A stretch of 64,000 nucleotides of DNA from Paenibacillus beijingensis (GTDB taxonomy: Bacteria > Bacillota > Bacilli > Paenibacillales > Paenibacillaceae), in contig NZ_CP011058.1 in the NCBI RefSeq assembly GCF_000961095.1, positions 4,429,501 through 4,493,500 on the forward strand, written 5' to 3'. Below, in pieces: positions 51,921 to 60,481 of the stretch. The translations under genes and the position numbers were made by a program. The notes below the pieces were generated by a model that saw only the letters and a list, made by a program, of their open reading frames with translations, made no database searches and had not been told where the DNA came from. The first letter of the stretch is position 1. Each line of letters opens with the position of its first letter.

Positions 51921-53375
51921 ATGATTACTGCTTCACACGTAATGTATGCTATTGTGACAGTGGTTGTTATTCTGGTGATGTTGGGGAGGAAAGGGGTCGT
52001 CATACCAACCTTGATCGGAACGTTTCTGATCGGGTGGATGTACAGCGGAAACGCGATCGGCGGATTCAAGACCGTGTATAACGCGAATCTGACGGCAGCC
52101 AAAGAACTGTTTACGATTTTCCTTATTATCACGTTTATGGTGGCGCTGCTTGCCTCGCTGCGTGATATGGGCGCAGACAGGCGAATGATCAAGCCGATTC
52201 AGAAATGGATCGTCAACGGGCATATCGCTTTTGCCGTTCTGGCAGTCGTCACGTTTGTCATTTCCCTCTTCTTTTGGCCGACGCCGGCCGTGCCGCTGCT
52301 TGGGGCGCTGTTGATGCCGGCCGCAATTCGCGCGGGTCTGCCTCCGATGGGCGCAGCGATGGCGGTGGCACTTGCCGGTCAGGGGATGGCGCTCTCTTCC
52401 GACTACATCATGCAGGTCGCGCCGATGCTCAGCGCCAAAGGCGCAGGCGTAGCCACCTCGGCTGTTGCGAACAAAGCGATGATTTTGTCGCTTATTACCG
52501 GCGTTATTTCGCTTGGCGGAGCTTACTTGATGGTCCGCAAAGGAATTCGCAAGCCGGCGCTCGGCAGCGCGCCTGCCGATGTCGTAGCGATGCCGACGCA
52601 AGAGCCGGCTATGTCGGAAGGATTTGCCGAAGCGGCAATGACGGTCGAAACGATCGCGCCTGCTGATGAAAAGTGGTCCAAGCTGTTCGCCGCACTCGTA
52701 CCGCTATCGATGCTTGCGGTTATGGTCGTCATGATTATAAGCAAGTTCGGCAGCGGACTCGGAAGCTTTGAAGGCGGAGACGGAGCCGCATTTATCGGCG
52801 GTGTGGCCGTTATTCTGCTCATCCTCAGCTGTACGGTGTTCACGAAGATCCGGGCGCTTGACAAAATCAACGATCACTTGACGGAAGGTTTCGTCTTTGC
52901 CTTCAAGGCGATGGGGCCGGTTATTCCGATCGCAGGGTTCTTCTTCCTCGGCAACGCCGATTTTTCCGGCAGCATCCTGTCCGTTGCGGAAGGCGCCAAG
53001 GCACCTGCGTTTCTGTCCGACATCGTCATGTCGATTCAATCCGTCATTCCTTCCAATGAGTTCTTTACCGCCTTCGGCCTGCTGCTGATGGGCATTATCG
53101 CTGGCCTCGAAGGCTCCGGCTTCTCGGGTCTGCCGCTCACCGGTTCCTTGTCGGGCGCGCTTGCCCCCACGGTCGGGATGGATCCTTCCACCTTGGCCGC
53201 CATCGGTCAAATGGGTTCGGTATGGTCCGGCGGCGGGACGCTGATCGCATGGTCGTCGCTCGTTGCGGTAGCCGGTTTTGCCGGCGTATCGGCGATTGAT
53301 TTGGCGAGGAAAAACTTCCTGCCGGTTATGGCCGGGCTTGTCATTTCCACGATCTTCGCCATTTTGGTCTGGTAA
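51921..53375 (+). CDS. Multi-span membrane permease, ion-transporter (IT) superfamily-like
   Basis: 484 residues, about 11-12 hydrophobic segments with a charged cytosolic loop in the middle (about 215-255). GWMYSGNAIGGFKT, FFWPTPAVPLLGALLMPAAI and GLEGSGFSGLPLTGSLSG resemble anion/dicarboxylate permeases of the IT superfamily, with duplicated hairpin-like loops, but I cannot name the substrate. The ATG at 51921 follows AGAGGG. Two putative GntR operators precede the gene, tying it to the downstream catabolic cluster rather than to the ABC importer. Confidence 0.72.
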   Translation: MITASHVMYAIVTVVVILVMLGRKGVVIPTLIGTFLIGWMYSGNAIGGFKTVYNANLTAAKELFTIFLIITFMVALLASLRDMGADRRMIKPIQKWIVNGHIAFAVLAVVTFVISLFFWPTPAVPLLGALLMPAAIRAGLPPMGAAMAVALAGQGMALSSDYIMQVAPMLSAKGAGVATSAVANKAMILSLITGVISLGGAYLMVRKGIRKPALGSAPADVVAMPTQEPAMSEGFAEAAMTVETIAPADEKWSKLFAALVPLSMLAVMVVMIISKFGSGLGSFEGGDGAAFIGGVAVILLILSCTVFTKIRALDKINDHLTEGFVFAFKAMGPVIPIAGFFFLGNADFSGSILSVAEGAKAPAFLSDIVMSIQSVIPSNEFFTAFGLLLMGIIAGLEGSGFSGLPLTGSLSGALAPTVGMDPSTLAAIGQMGSVWSGGGTLIAWSSLVAVAGFAGVSAIDLARKNFLPVMAGLVISTIFAILVW

Positions 53376-53384
53376 AGCGTATCG

Positions 53385-54002
53385 TTACCAGCCGGCGGAA
53401 AGAGTATCCGAAGAGGAGCCGCCTTCCGGAAGCTGAGACGGGACAAGCCGGGGAATCATATGGTCCTGCAGCGACCGGACGAGCACCCCGGCGATAACGG
53501 AAGCCATATCGTCCAAAAAAGTTAAGAGGCTGCCGTGTTCCAAAATTTGCGGACGCAGCGGGGCGTGGTTGTTCACAATTCCTTTGAAGTGAATGTGGCC
53601 GACGGCGGGGAGCGATTTGCCGAGCCCGCTCCCCGGCTGCAGCGGCTCTTCGACAAGCTGAAGCGTTCCGATTTTGTAAAACTGTCCCAGGCAAGCGTCG
53701 ACAGCGATTACGTAAGCGCCTTTTCGCTTGGCTGCGATATGCGCCACCGTTTTATTTAAATTCAAAGCATGGACCGGTTTCTCGGTTGTACCGAACAGAT
53801 ACACGCTAGGGTGCTGGCCGAGAAGCCGTGCCAGCTTGCTGCCCACAATCGGTCCAAGGGCATCGCCGGGATAGCGGCTGGATCCGACGCATACGATGAC
53901 AATTTCGCTGTAACCCGGCTGCTGCTGGAGAAAGTGACTGCTCAGGGCATTCGTTAAGTAAGGAATCGTTTTTTTATCTAAGTAGTGGCTGTGGTGCATC
54001 AT
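53385..54002 (-). CDS. yyaC: Spore protease YyaC family protein
   Basis: 205 residues. IVIVCVGSSRYPGDALGPIVGSKL at the N-terminus, YVIAVDACLG and the later FLDDMASVIAGVL are typical of YyaC, a GPR-like sporulation protein of unknown exact role. It is on the strand opposite to its neighbours and is transcribed toward the permease gene, 9 bp from its end, so it appears to have been caught within the metabolic cluster. Preceded by CAGGTGAAAAAATGAA. Confidence 0.88.
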   Translation of the reverse strand: MMHHSHYLDKKTIPYLTNALSSHFLQQQPGYSEIVIVCVGSSRYPGDALGPIVGSKLARLLGQHPSVYLFGTTEKPVHALNLNKTVAHIAAKRKGAYVIAVDACLGQFYKIGTLQLVEEPLQPGSGLGKSLPAVGHIHFKGIVNNHAPLRPQILEHGSLLTFLDDMASVIAGVLVRSLQDHMIPRLVPSQLPEGGSSSDTLSAGW

Positions 54003-54104
54003 TTCATTTTTTCACCTGCTTCGAATAAGTTTCGGATCTTTTCTTTCATCATATCACGTAATATTACGTAGGTCCCCTAATTCAACGCAACGTTCTTTGA
54101 ATAT

Positions 54105-54127
54105 TCTAGGTGTACAATATACCGTAA
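54105..54127 (+). promoter_or_regulatory. GntR-type operator, site 3, overlapping a -10 element
   Basis: GGTGTACAATATACC (54109-54123) differs at one base from the site at 56349; a -10-like TACAAT (54113-54118) lies inside it, 35 bp before the creatininase start. Confidence 0.6.
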
Positions 54128-54152
54128 ACATAATAAGGGGGGAATCAAACAA

Positions 54153-54896
54153 ATGCAAGCCTATTGTTTGACCGATATGACGTGGCCGGAAGTCGAGCAG
54201 GCGCTCAAGACGGTCCGTATCGCCATTATTCCCCTCGGCGCTCATGAACAGCACGGGCCGCATATGGTTGAAAGCTGCGATGCGGTGCTGGCGGAAGAGA
54301 TGGCGAAGAAGCTTGCCGGACTGCTCTATCCGGAAGCGCTCGTTACGCCTACCATTAATATGGGCGTATCGCCGCACCACCTTCATTTTCCGGGAACGAT
54401 CTCCCTGGAGCCGTCAACGCTGATTGCGGTGCTGCGCGATATGATCCGCTCGCTGAAACAGCATGGAATCGACAAGGTGCTCGTGCTCAATTCGCACGGG
54501 GGCAACCAGGCGACGCTTGGCGTAGCGGCCGACACGCTGACGAGGGAGCTTGACGTGCAATTTCTGTATGCGAAAACGACGGCATCGGCGAAAGATGTGA
54601 TGAACCGGACGATCCAGTCGACGCTGTACGGCCACAGCTGCGACCGCGAAGTATCGGAGGCGCTTTATTTGGCGCCGCACCTGGTACGGGAGGAGAAGCT
54701 GGAGAAGGGCGACATTCAGGAAGGCAAATGGCGCAAGCTGCGCCCGGGCAATCCGCTGCAAGGTTTTTATTATTATGAAGAGATGACGCGCAACGGCTGT
54801 ATCGGGGACGCGACGCGGGCGAGCAGGGAGATCGGCAAGGAAATCGTGGACACGGCACTCGAGCGGCTGGCGGCAGCCGTTAAAGAAGTGCTGTAA
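54153..54896 (+). CDS. Creatininase-family amidohydrolase
   Basis: 247 residues. The metal-binding motifs of the family are present: LGAHEQHGPH with Glu32 and His34, Asp43 in ESCDAVLAEE, and NSHGGNQ with His115. The family includes creatininase, the MftE peptidase of mycofactocin synthesis and a formylamino-pyrimidine deformylase of archaeal flavin synthesis, so it probably hydrolyses a cyclic or formyl amide; which one is unknown. AAGGGGGGAA precedes the ATG. The next permease gene begins 3 bp after its stop. Confidence 0.88.
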   Translation: MQAYCLTDMTWPEVEQALKTVRIAIIPLGAHEQHGPHMVESCDAVLAEEMAKKLAGLLYPEALVTPTINMGVSPHHLHFPGTISLEPSTLIAVLRDMIRSLKQHGIDKVLVLNSHGGNQATLGVAADTLTRELDVQFLYAKTTASAKDVMNRTIQSTLYGHSCDREVSEALYLAPHLVREEKLEKGDIQEGKWRKLRPGNPLQGFYYYEEMTRNGCIGDATRASREIGKEIVDTALERLAAAVKEVL

Positions 54897-54899
54897 AAT

Positions 54900-56306
54900 A
54901 TGGTCAAACTGCTGCTGTTTGCGGCCGCGATCGCCGCTTACCTTAGTGACGCGGTCTATTCGGCTCCGTGGTTGAAATGGCTCATTTCCGTCCTGAGCCT
55001 GCTCATTGTTTTGACCGTCTTTTCCGCCGTCAAGCCGTATGTCCGGTTTCTGGGCAGCCTGTTTCTGGCACTCGGCCTTGTGATGCTGATCAGGGACAAT
55101 TCGTCCTTACCCGCTATCGTGCTGAGCTTCGGCAGCATGCTGAACGTGCTTAGCCTGTTCGCCCTTATCCCGCTCATTGCGCTGCCGATCGAGCTGGGCG
55201 GTTATGCCGTTAAGCTCCGTTCGATGATCCAGCGAAGCGTTCATTATTCGGGCGTGCTGTATCTGATTACGTCATCGCTCGCTTATATTCTCAGCTCGTT
55301 TATGAACTTGGCCGCGCTTCCGATGGTGTACGGCATGATCGGGCCTTCGCTTGCCCTCTACCCGATCCGGTTAAAGGAACGGTTTGTCAGCCGGGCGATT
55401 ACGCATGGTTATGCGATGCCGATTATCTGGTCGCCGGTTGCTCCGATTATGGGCATTGTGATCGAAATGACGGGAGCGGAGTGGGGATCCCTGCTGCCGA
55501 TCGTCGTTCCGCTCAGCCTGCTCGGGCTCACTTTGGATTGGGTGATGGGTTTGCTCATTGCCAGACACCGGATCAAGAAGCTTGACCCCTCCGCTGTCGC
55601 CGAGCTGTCCGCAGCCCGGGAAGAATCGGCCGGTGCCGACGACCGCAGGAGCGGTGCCGATAAACCGCGTCATCCGCTGCAAATCGTCGCCGCCCTCATC
55701 GTGTTCAACGGGCTGATTGCGCTGCTCGAGTGGTATTCGCACCTGAGCTTTCTGCTGCTCGTATCGTTAATTGTCATCCCGTTTGCCTTCGCCTGGTCGC
55801 TGCTGATCGGGAAAGGCGGCTCGTTCTTCAAGGAAGGGCGCAGGCGGCTGCCGCAGCAGCTTGTGAACATGCAGGACCAGTTTTTCGTCTATTTAAGCGC
55901 GGGGTTTATGATCACGGCGATCAAAACGACGGGGGGCGGCGAAGTCATCAATATGTGGCTCGGGCACTTGAAAGGATGGATCGGCTCCGATTTGTTTTTG
56001 CTGTTCATTCCGCTCATCCCGCTGGCGCTCGCCTTTGCAGGGCTGCACCCGGCTGTGGGACTGGCGCTCGTTGCCGAATCGCTCGACCCTCAGAAGCTGG
56101 GCATTTCCGTTAATTTGACGGCAATTGCGATGCTGGCCGGAGCTTCCAGCGCATTTATGATGGGGCCCTACAATGCGACCGCCGGGCTGATGGCCAATCT
56201 GGTCAAGCGCAGCCCGTACTCCGTCTCCAACTGGAACGCGCCGTATACTGCCGCCTATTTGGGGCTGTCAATGATTTTTCTCATTATTCTGAAAAAAATA
56301 AGTTGA
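54900..56306 (+). CDS. Multi-span membrane permease (IT superfamily-like), second copy type
   Basis: 468 residues with about 12 hydrophobic stretches and a cytosolic Arg/Asp-rich loop near 230-265. IKTTGGGEVINMW, LHPAVGLALVAESL and ASSAFMMGPYNATAGLMANL recall anion permeases with re-entrant loops. It is only distantly like the 51.9-kb permease. It is coupled to the creatininase gene, so it likely moves the hydrolase's substrate or product. The ribosome site is weak. The next promoter's -35 TTGACA overlaps its stop codon. Confidence 0.72.
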   Translation: MVKLLLFAAAIAAYLSDAVYSAPWLKWLISVLSLLIVLTVFSAVKPYVRFLGSLFLALGLVMLIRDNSSLPAIVLSFGSMLNVLSLFALIPLIALPIELGGYAVKLRSMIQRSVHYSGVLYLITSSLAYILSSFMNLAALPMVYGMIGPSLALYPIRLKERFVSRAITHGYAMPIIWSPVAPIMGIVIEMTGAEWGSLLPIVVPLSLLGLTLDWVMGLLIARHRIKKLDPSAVAELSAAREESAGADDRRSGADKPRHPLQIVAALIVFNGLIALLEWYSHLSFLLLVSLIVIPFAFAWSLLIGKGGSFFKEGRRRLPQQLVNMQDQFFVYLSAGFMITAIKTTGGGEVINMWLGHLKGWIGSDLFLLFIPLIPLALAFAGLHPAVGLALVAESLDPQKLGISVNLTAIAMLAGASSAFMMGPYNATAGLMANLVKRSPYSVSNWNAPYTAAYLGLSMIFLIILKKIS

Positions 56307-56331
56307 CAGATGGGCGGAGCTGGGGAATAAT
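56303..56331 (+). promoter_or_regulatory. Promoter of the HDO operon
   Basis: Consensus TTGACA (56303-56308), 17 bp, AATAAT (56326-56331). Transcription would start near 56338, just before the operator. Confidence 0.65.
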
Positions 56332-56344
56332 AGAGTCATATTCA

Positions 56345-56370
56345 TTTTGGTATACAATATACCATAAACC
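56345..56370. promoter_or_regulatory. GntR-type operator, site 4 (best copy)
   Basis: GGTATACAATATACC (56349-56363), arms GGTATA/TATACC around CAA, followed by ATAAACC. Position just after the predicted transcription start suits repression. Confidence 0.7.
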
Positions 56371-56450
56371 AATTCAACTGATGTTGTTGCCCCGCTGATC
56401 TGCTGATCAAGAGATTCCGTATTTTTCAAATTCGAGAGGAGAGTTTTGGC

Positions 56451-57164
56451 ATGACGACAACTGCAACGCAATCCCGACTGATGAACAAGGAAGAATTCCG
56501 CCGCGCATTGGAACAGGCAATCGAAGGCAACGCTGTTGCCAAAGCGCCTTTTACGACGATGTGGGCAAACGGCGATTTGAAGAAAGAACATTTCGCCAGA
56601 TGGGTTGAGCAGCATTACGCTTATGTCGGACCTTTCGCCGAATATCTCGCTTACATTTATGCCAACTGTCCGCATGAGGATGCCCGGGACTTCCTGCTGC
56701 AAAACATGTGGGAAGAAGAGCTTGGCGGCGACCGCCACACCGACCTGCTGATCCGTTTCGGCGAATCGTGCGGCACGACGCGTGAGCGGATCGTATCGAT
56801 GGAGCATCTGCTGCCGGAAACGATCGGTCTGCAGTCGTGGTGTTACCGGATGGCGTTTAAAGAAAACTTCCTGTTCGCCACCGCGGCGCTCGTTGTCGGA
56901 CTGGAATCCCAGGTGCCAGCCATCTACCGCAGACAAACGCCGACTCTCCGTGAGAAATACGGGTTTACCGATGAAGAAGTCGAATTTTTCGATCTGCATA
57001 TCGTCTCCGATGAAATTCACGGCGAACGCGGTTACCAGATCGTGCTCGAATATGCCAAAACCGCTGAAGAACAGCAGCGCTGCATTAAAATTGTGGAAGA
57101 AGCGACGAAAATGCGCAGAATGTACATCGCGGCGATTTCCCGCGAGTTTGTAACAAACGAATAA
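56451..57164 (+). CDS. Haem-oxygenase-like diiron oxidase (PqqC/CADD-type fold)
   Basis: 237 residues, all helical. Six potential iron ligands stand at the spacing of CADD-like HDO enzymes: Glu89 and His96 in EELGGDRH, Glu152 in GLESQV, and His183, Asp187 and His190 in HIVSDEIH. PqqC and TenA share the fold but not this full set. HDOs use O2 and electrons, often from a ferredoxin, to cleave C-C bonds or oxidise amines. Tyrosines used by CADD for p-aminobenzoate synthesis are not at the equivalent places (Leu151 precedes Glu152), so a different substrate is expected. Its operon supplies ferredoxin, RidA and aldehyde dehydrogenase. GAGAGGAGAG precedes the ATG. Confidence 0.82.
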   Translation: MTTTATQSRLMNKEEFRRALEQAIEGNAVAKAPFTTMWANGDLKKEHFARWVEQHYAYVGPFAEYLAYIYANCPHEDARDFLLQNMWEEELGGDRHTDLLIRFGESCGTTRERIVSMEHLLPETIGLQSWCYRMAFKENFLFATAALVVGLESQVPAIYRRQTPTLREKYGFTDEEVEFFDLHIVSDEIHGERGYQIVLEYAKTAEEQQRCIKIVEEATKMRRMYIAAISREFVTNE

Positions 57165-57179
57165 GCTCACAGCGGAAGC

Positions 57180-57227
57180 TGTACATAACGTTCTAGAAGA
57201 CTCGCTCTTGCGGGAACGTTATGTACA
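57180..57227. repeat. 14-bp perfect stem-loop between the HDO and aldehyde dehydrogenase genes
   Basis: TGTACATAACGTTC (57180-57193) and GAACGTTATGTACA (57214-57227) with a 20-base loop. No T run follows, so it is more likely an mRNA processing or stability element than a terminator. Confidence 0.75.
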
Positions 57228-57256
57228 AGCACCGCGCCTGAAGAAAGGGGATTAGC

Positions 57257-58735
57257 ATGGCGATCGATACGGCTGTAACAACATTCAAAAACCTCATAGG
57301 CGGAGAGTGGGTCGAGTCGGCAAGCGGGCAGACGTTCGACAGCGGCAATCCTGCGGATACGGCGGATATCGTGGGCCGCTTTCAGGCTTCCCTCCACGAG
57401 GACGCCGTAGGAGCGGTCGAAGCGGCGGAGAAAGCTTTTCCGGCGTGGCGCGCCACCGCTCCGAGCCGAAGGGCGGAAATATTGTACAAGGCCGCCGATC
57501 TGCTGGAAGCGGGCCTCGAGCAGTACGCGCTGGAATTGACGCGCGAGGAGGGTAAGACGCTTGCCAGCGCCCGTATGGAAGTGAAACGATCCGCGCAAAC
57601 GTTTCGTTATTACGCTTCGGAAGGTCTTAACGTTACCGGCGACACGCTGCCGTCCGACGATCCCAAGACGTTTGTCTATACACGAAAAGAGCCGCTCGGC
57701 GTCGTCACCGTCATTACCCCTTGGAATTTTCCTCTCTCCATCCCGGCCCGCAAAATCGCTCCTGCGCTTGCGACCGGCAACACCGTCGTATTCAAGCCGG
57801 CTTCCGATACCCCTTTGATCGCACTGCGTCTTGTCCAGGCGCTGCACGAGGCGGGACTGCCGGCAGGCGTCATCAATTTCGTGACCGGGTCGGCGTCGAA
57901 GACCGGCAGCGCGCTCGTGACGCACCCGGCCGTCAAAGCGGTTACGTTCACCGGCTCCACCGGCGCCGGCGAGCACATTCACCGTTCGATCCGGCTTTCG
58001 ACCCGCATTCAGCTTGAGCTGGGCGGCAAGAACCCGCTGGTCGTGCTGGAAGACGCCGATCTTGACCAGGCTGCCGAGCTGGCCGTCAAGGGCGGCTTCG
58101 AGCTGACGGGTCAAGCGTGCACGGGCACAAGCCGGGTCATCGTCATGGACCAGGTGCACGACCGCTTCGTCGAGAAGCTGATCGAGCGGACGAAGTCGCT
58201 TGCCGTCGGCAACGGGCTGTTGAAAGAAACGGAGATCGGCCCGCTCGCGAACGAGAGCCAGCTCGAAAACGTGCTGTCTTATATCGCAATCGGTCAAGAA
58301 GAAGGCGCCGAACTTGTTTATGGAGGCGAGAGAATCGCAGGCGGCGAGTACGATAAAGGCTATTATGTGCGGCCCGCCGTGTTCACCGGCGTCACGCCGG
58401 AGATGAGAATTGCGAAGGAAGAAATTTTCGGACCGGTTATCTCGGTCATCCGCGTTACAAGCTTTAAGGAAGCGGTTCGGATCGCCAACGATGTGGAATA
58501 CGGGCTGTCCGCTTCGATTTGCACCTCCGATGTGAACCGGATGCAATATTTTATTCAGCATATGGAGTCCGGAATGGTGAAGGTCAACCGGACGACGACC
58601 GGCAACGCATACAACGCGCCGTTCGGAGGCGTCAAGATGTCCAGTACGGGAACGTACCGGGAATCGGGCCGGGAAGCGCTCGAATTTTATACCCAGATCA
58701 AAACGGTTTATCAAGGCATTGACGACATCAAATGA
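57257..58735 (+). CDS. NAD(P)-dependent aldehyde dehydrogenase (semialdehyde type)
   Basis: 492 residues of the ALDH superfamily. The nucleotide-binding ITPWNFPLS, FTGSTGAG, general-base glutamate in LELGGKNP and nucleophile Cys288 in TGQACTGTSR are in place. The sequence around the cysteine resembles alpha-ketoglutaric semialdehyde dehydrogenases (YcbD/GucD branch), suggesting an acidic semialdehyde substrate; this is tentative. AAAGGGG precedes the ATG. It would oxidise the aldehyde formed by the pathway's oxidase. Confidence 0.92.
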   Translation: MAIDTAVTTFKNLIGGEWVESASGQTFDSGNPADTADIVGRFQASLHEDAVGAVEAAEKAFPAWRATAPSRRAEILYKAADLLEAGLEQYALELTREEGKTLASARMEVKRSAQTFRYYASEGLNVTGDTLPSDDPKTFVYTRKEPLGVVTVITPWNFPLSIPARKIAPALATGNTVVFKPASDTPLIALRLVQALHEAGLPAGVINFVTGSASKTGSALVTHPAVKAVTFTGSTGAGEHIHRSIRLSTRIQLELGGKNPLVVLEDADLDQAAELAVKGGFELTGQACTGTSRVIVMDQVHDRFVEKLIERTKSLAVGNGLLKETEIGPLANESQLENVLSYIAIGQEEGAELVYGGERIAGGEYDKGYYVRPAVFTGVTPEMRIAKEEIFGPVISVIRVTSFKEAVRIANDVEYGLSASICTSDVNRMQYFIQHMESGMVKVNRTTTGNAYNAPFGGVKMSSTGTYRESGREALEFYTQIKTVYQGIDDIK

Positions 58736-58768
58736 TAAGGCAGCGAAGCTAAAGGCGGGAGGTCTAGC

Positions 58769-59242
58769 ATGAAGACGGTAACACGGATTGAACTGGAAGA
58801 AGCGAAAGTGATGATCGAAGCGGCCAAACTGGCGGCGGTCGAAGTGAAGGCGCTCGAGACGATCTGCATCGTCGACGACGGCGGATACGTGATCGCGATG
58901 GAGCGGATGAACGGAGCCCGGATCACGGGCCCTGAAATCGCCATCGCCAAAGCGTTTACGGCCAGCGGCCACAAACGGTCGACGCATCTGTTCAACCAGC
59001 CGGGAGGCCCGGCGACAACAACAGGCGAAGCATTCGGCATCCATGTGATGATGCCCGGCAAGTTCGCGATATTCGTCGGCGGATTTCCGATTGTCGTAAA
59101 CGGCGAAGTCGTAGGCGGCATCGGCATCAGTGGCGGCAACGGCGAGCAGGATACGGCTGTCGGCGTCGCGGCGCTCAAAGCGCTCAGCGAGCATCTCGGT
59201 CCCGAATACGACGTGATCACGCAGGCGGACATCAAGAAGTAG
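58769..59242 (+). CDS. GlcG/HbpS (haem-binding, PduO C-terminal-like) family protein
   Basis: 157 residues. The pattern CIVDDGGYVIAMERMNGA, AIAKAFTASGHKRST and GGFPIVVNGEVVGGIGISGG is the GlcG/HbpS fold. Members bind haem or corrinoids or have no known ligand and are common as orphans in catabolic operons. It follows the aldehyde dehydrogenase by 33 bp with GCGGGAGG as ribosome site. Confidence 0.88.
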   Translation: MKTVTRIELEEAKVMIEAAKLAAVEVKALETICIVDDGGYVIAMERMNGARITGPEIAIAKAFTASGHKRSTHLFNQPGGPATTTGEAFGIHVMMPGKFAIFVGGFPIVVNGEVVGGIGISGGNGEQDTAVGVAALKALSEHLGPEYDVITQADIKK

Positions 59243-59333
59243 GTTATCTTTTGACGACACGGTCCGCGCGCGAAAATTCCCGATTGCAAGTTGAACGGTA
59301 GATCACGATCGTTTAAACTTAGAGAAATAGGAT

Positions 59334-59350
59334 CGGGGGTATACCATATG
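59334..59350. promoter_or_regulatory. GntR-type operator, site 5, over the gntR ribosome site
   Basis: The palindrome GGTATACC (59338-59345) ends two bases before the gntR ATG, suggesting autoregulation within the operon. Confidence 0.5.
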
Positions 59351-60025
59351 CCGGAGACAATCGAACTTTGGAAAAGCGAAGAACTCAGTCCCATACGCGA
59401 CAAAGTATACAACTACATCAAGCAGGCGATCGTTCAAGGCATCTACAAATCGGGCGAACGCATTATCGAGCGCGAGCTGGCGGACCAGCTGCAGGTCAGC
59501 CGTACGCCGATTCGCGAAGCACTGTTCCGGCTCGAATCGCAAGGTTTCGTCAAGACGCTTCCCCGCAAGGGAGTCGTCGTTTCGAAGCTTTCCCCGGAGG
59601 AAGTCATTGAAATTTTTACGATTCTATCCTCGCTGGAAAGCCTTGCGGTGAAGCTGGCGGCACAAAATGCAAACGAGTCCCACATTGAACAATTGGAACG
59701 CCTGATCCGGAAGATGGAAGAGGAACTGTCCCATTCCAAATCGGATGAAGTTTCGACCAGCTTTCATTTCGAAACGTACGATATTATTTGCGAAGCGGCG
59801 CAAAGCCCGCGTCTGAAACAAATGCTGGACGGTCTTTCCGATTATATCCGCTCCTTTGTACAGCTGGGGTACGAGCTTCCCGGCCGGAAAAGAAAAGCGG
59901 CCGAGGAGCATCTGCAGCAAGCGAAAGCAGTACGGGGCAGGGAGGCGGAGCAGGCGGAATACATTACCCGCATTCATCTGGAAAATTCCAAAAAAGCCTA
60001 TTTGGAGGCGCTGAATAAAGAATAG
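59348..60025 (+). CDS. GntR-family transcriptional regulator, FCD subfamily
   Basis: 225 residues. Winged helix-turn-helix at 10-75 (QAIVQGIYKSGERIIERELADQLQVSRTPIREALFRLE) and an all-helical FCD ligand/metal domain from about 85 to 220. Such regulators repress catabolic genes until a small organic acid binds. Likely operators related to GGTATACC lie before this gene and four other places within 11 kb. The ATG at 59348 follows AGGATCGGGGG; an in-frame start at 59291 lacks a ribosome site. Confidence 0.9.
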   Translation: MPETIELWKSEELSPIRDKVYNYIKQAIVQGIYKSGERIIERELADQLQVSRTPIREALFRLESQGFVKTLPRKGVVVSKLSPEEVIEIFTILSSLESLAVKLAAQNANESHIEQLERLIRKMEEELSHSKSDEVSTSFHFETYDIICEAAQSPRLKQMLDGLSDYIRSFVQLGYELPGRKRKAAEEHLQQAKAVRGREAEQAEYITRIHLENSKKAYLEALNKE

Positions 60026-60079
60026 GGTCCATGACTTTTAGTCCGGGCATGGCGACTCTTGGAAGGACGGAGGGTTCTT

Positions 60080-60364
60080 ATGCCTAATGTAACCTTGCAT
60101 CAGAATGGTCAAGTCTATCAACAGGAAGTCGGTGCGAACAGCAATCTGGTCGTGCTTGCGGGAATCAAGAAATTTGGCCATCTGAAGTATGGCTGCGGCA
60201 TGGGAAAATGCACGAAATGCATGGTGAAGGTTCTCTCGGGAGCGGAAAGTCTTCCCGAGCCGAATTGGAAGGAAAACAAAATGCTCGGCGAGAAGCTCAG
60301 CGACGGCTACCGTTTGGCTTGCCAGCTTTATATTCACGAAGATCTCGAAATTCGCCAGGAGTAG
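60080..60364 (+). CDS. 2Fe-2S ferredoxin (first copy)
   Basis: 94 residues of the plant-type ferredoxin fold. Cysteine ligands in YGCGMGKCTKC plus the distant cysteine in RLACQLYI. The spacing CxxxxCxxC...C fits a 2Fe-2S cluster. ACGGAGGG precedes the ATG at 60080. It lies between gntR and the ridA-like gene and is a natural electron donor for the diiron oxidase. Confidence 0.88.
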   Translation: MPNVTLHQNGQVYQQEVGANSNLVVLAGIKKFGHLKYGCGMGKCTKCMVKVLSGAESLPEPNWKENKMLGEKLSDGYRLACQLYIHEDLEIRQE

Positions 60365-60481
60365 CCTGGTCTGCGGGGGGAATTGGCGCACGCTGCGATT
60401 TAAAGCGGGTTGGCCGCGGCTTTCCTCAGGCAATTGCCAATGCAGTGAAGCACAACAGATGGAAATGAGGAGGTGAATCCT

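Noticed and set aside
56451..57164. TenA thiaminase II assignment for the haem-oxygenase-like protein
   Set aside because: The TenA catalytic cysteine pattern is not seen, whereas six diiron-ligand positions are, and no thiamine genes are nearby.
57167..59260. 697-codon minus-strand frame opposite the aldehyde dehydrogenase and GlcG/HbpS genes
   Set aside because: Spans two well-supported genes on the other strand and lacks a start signal.
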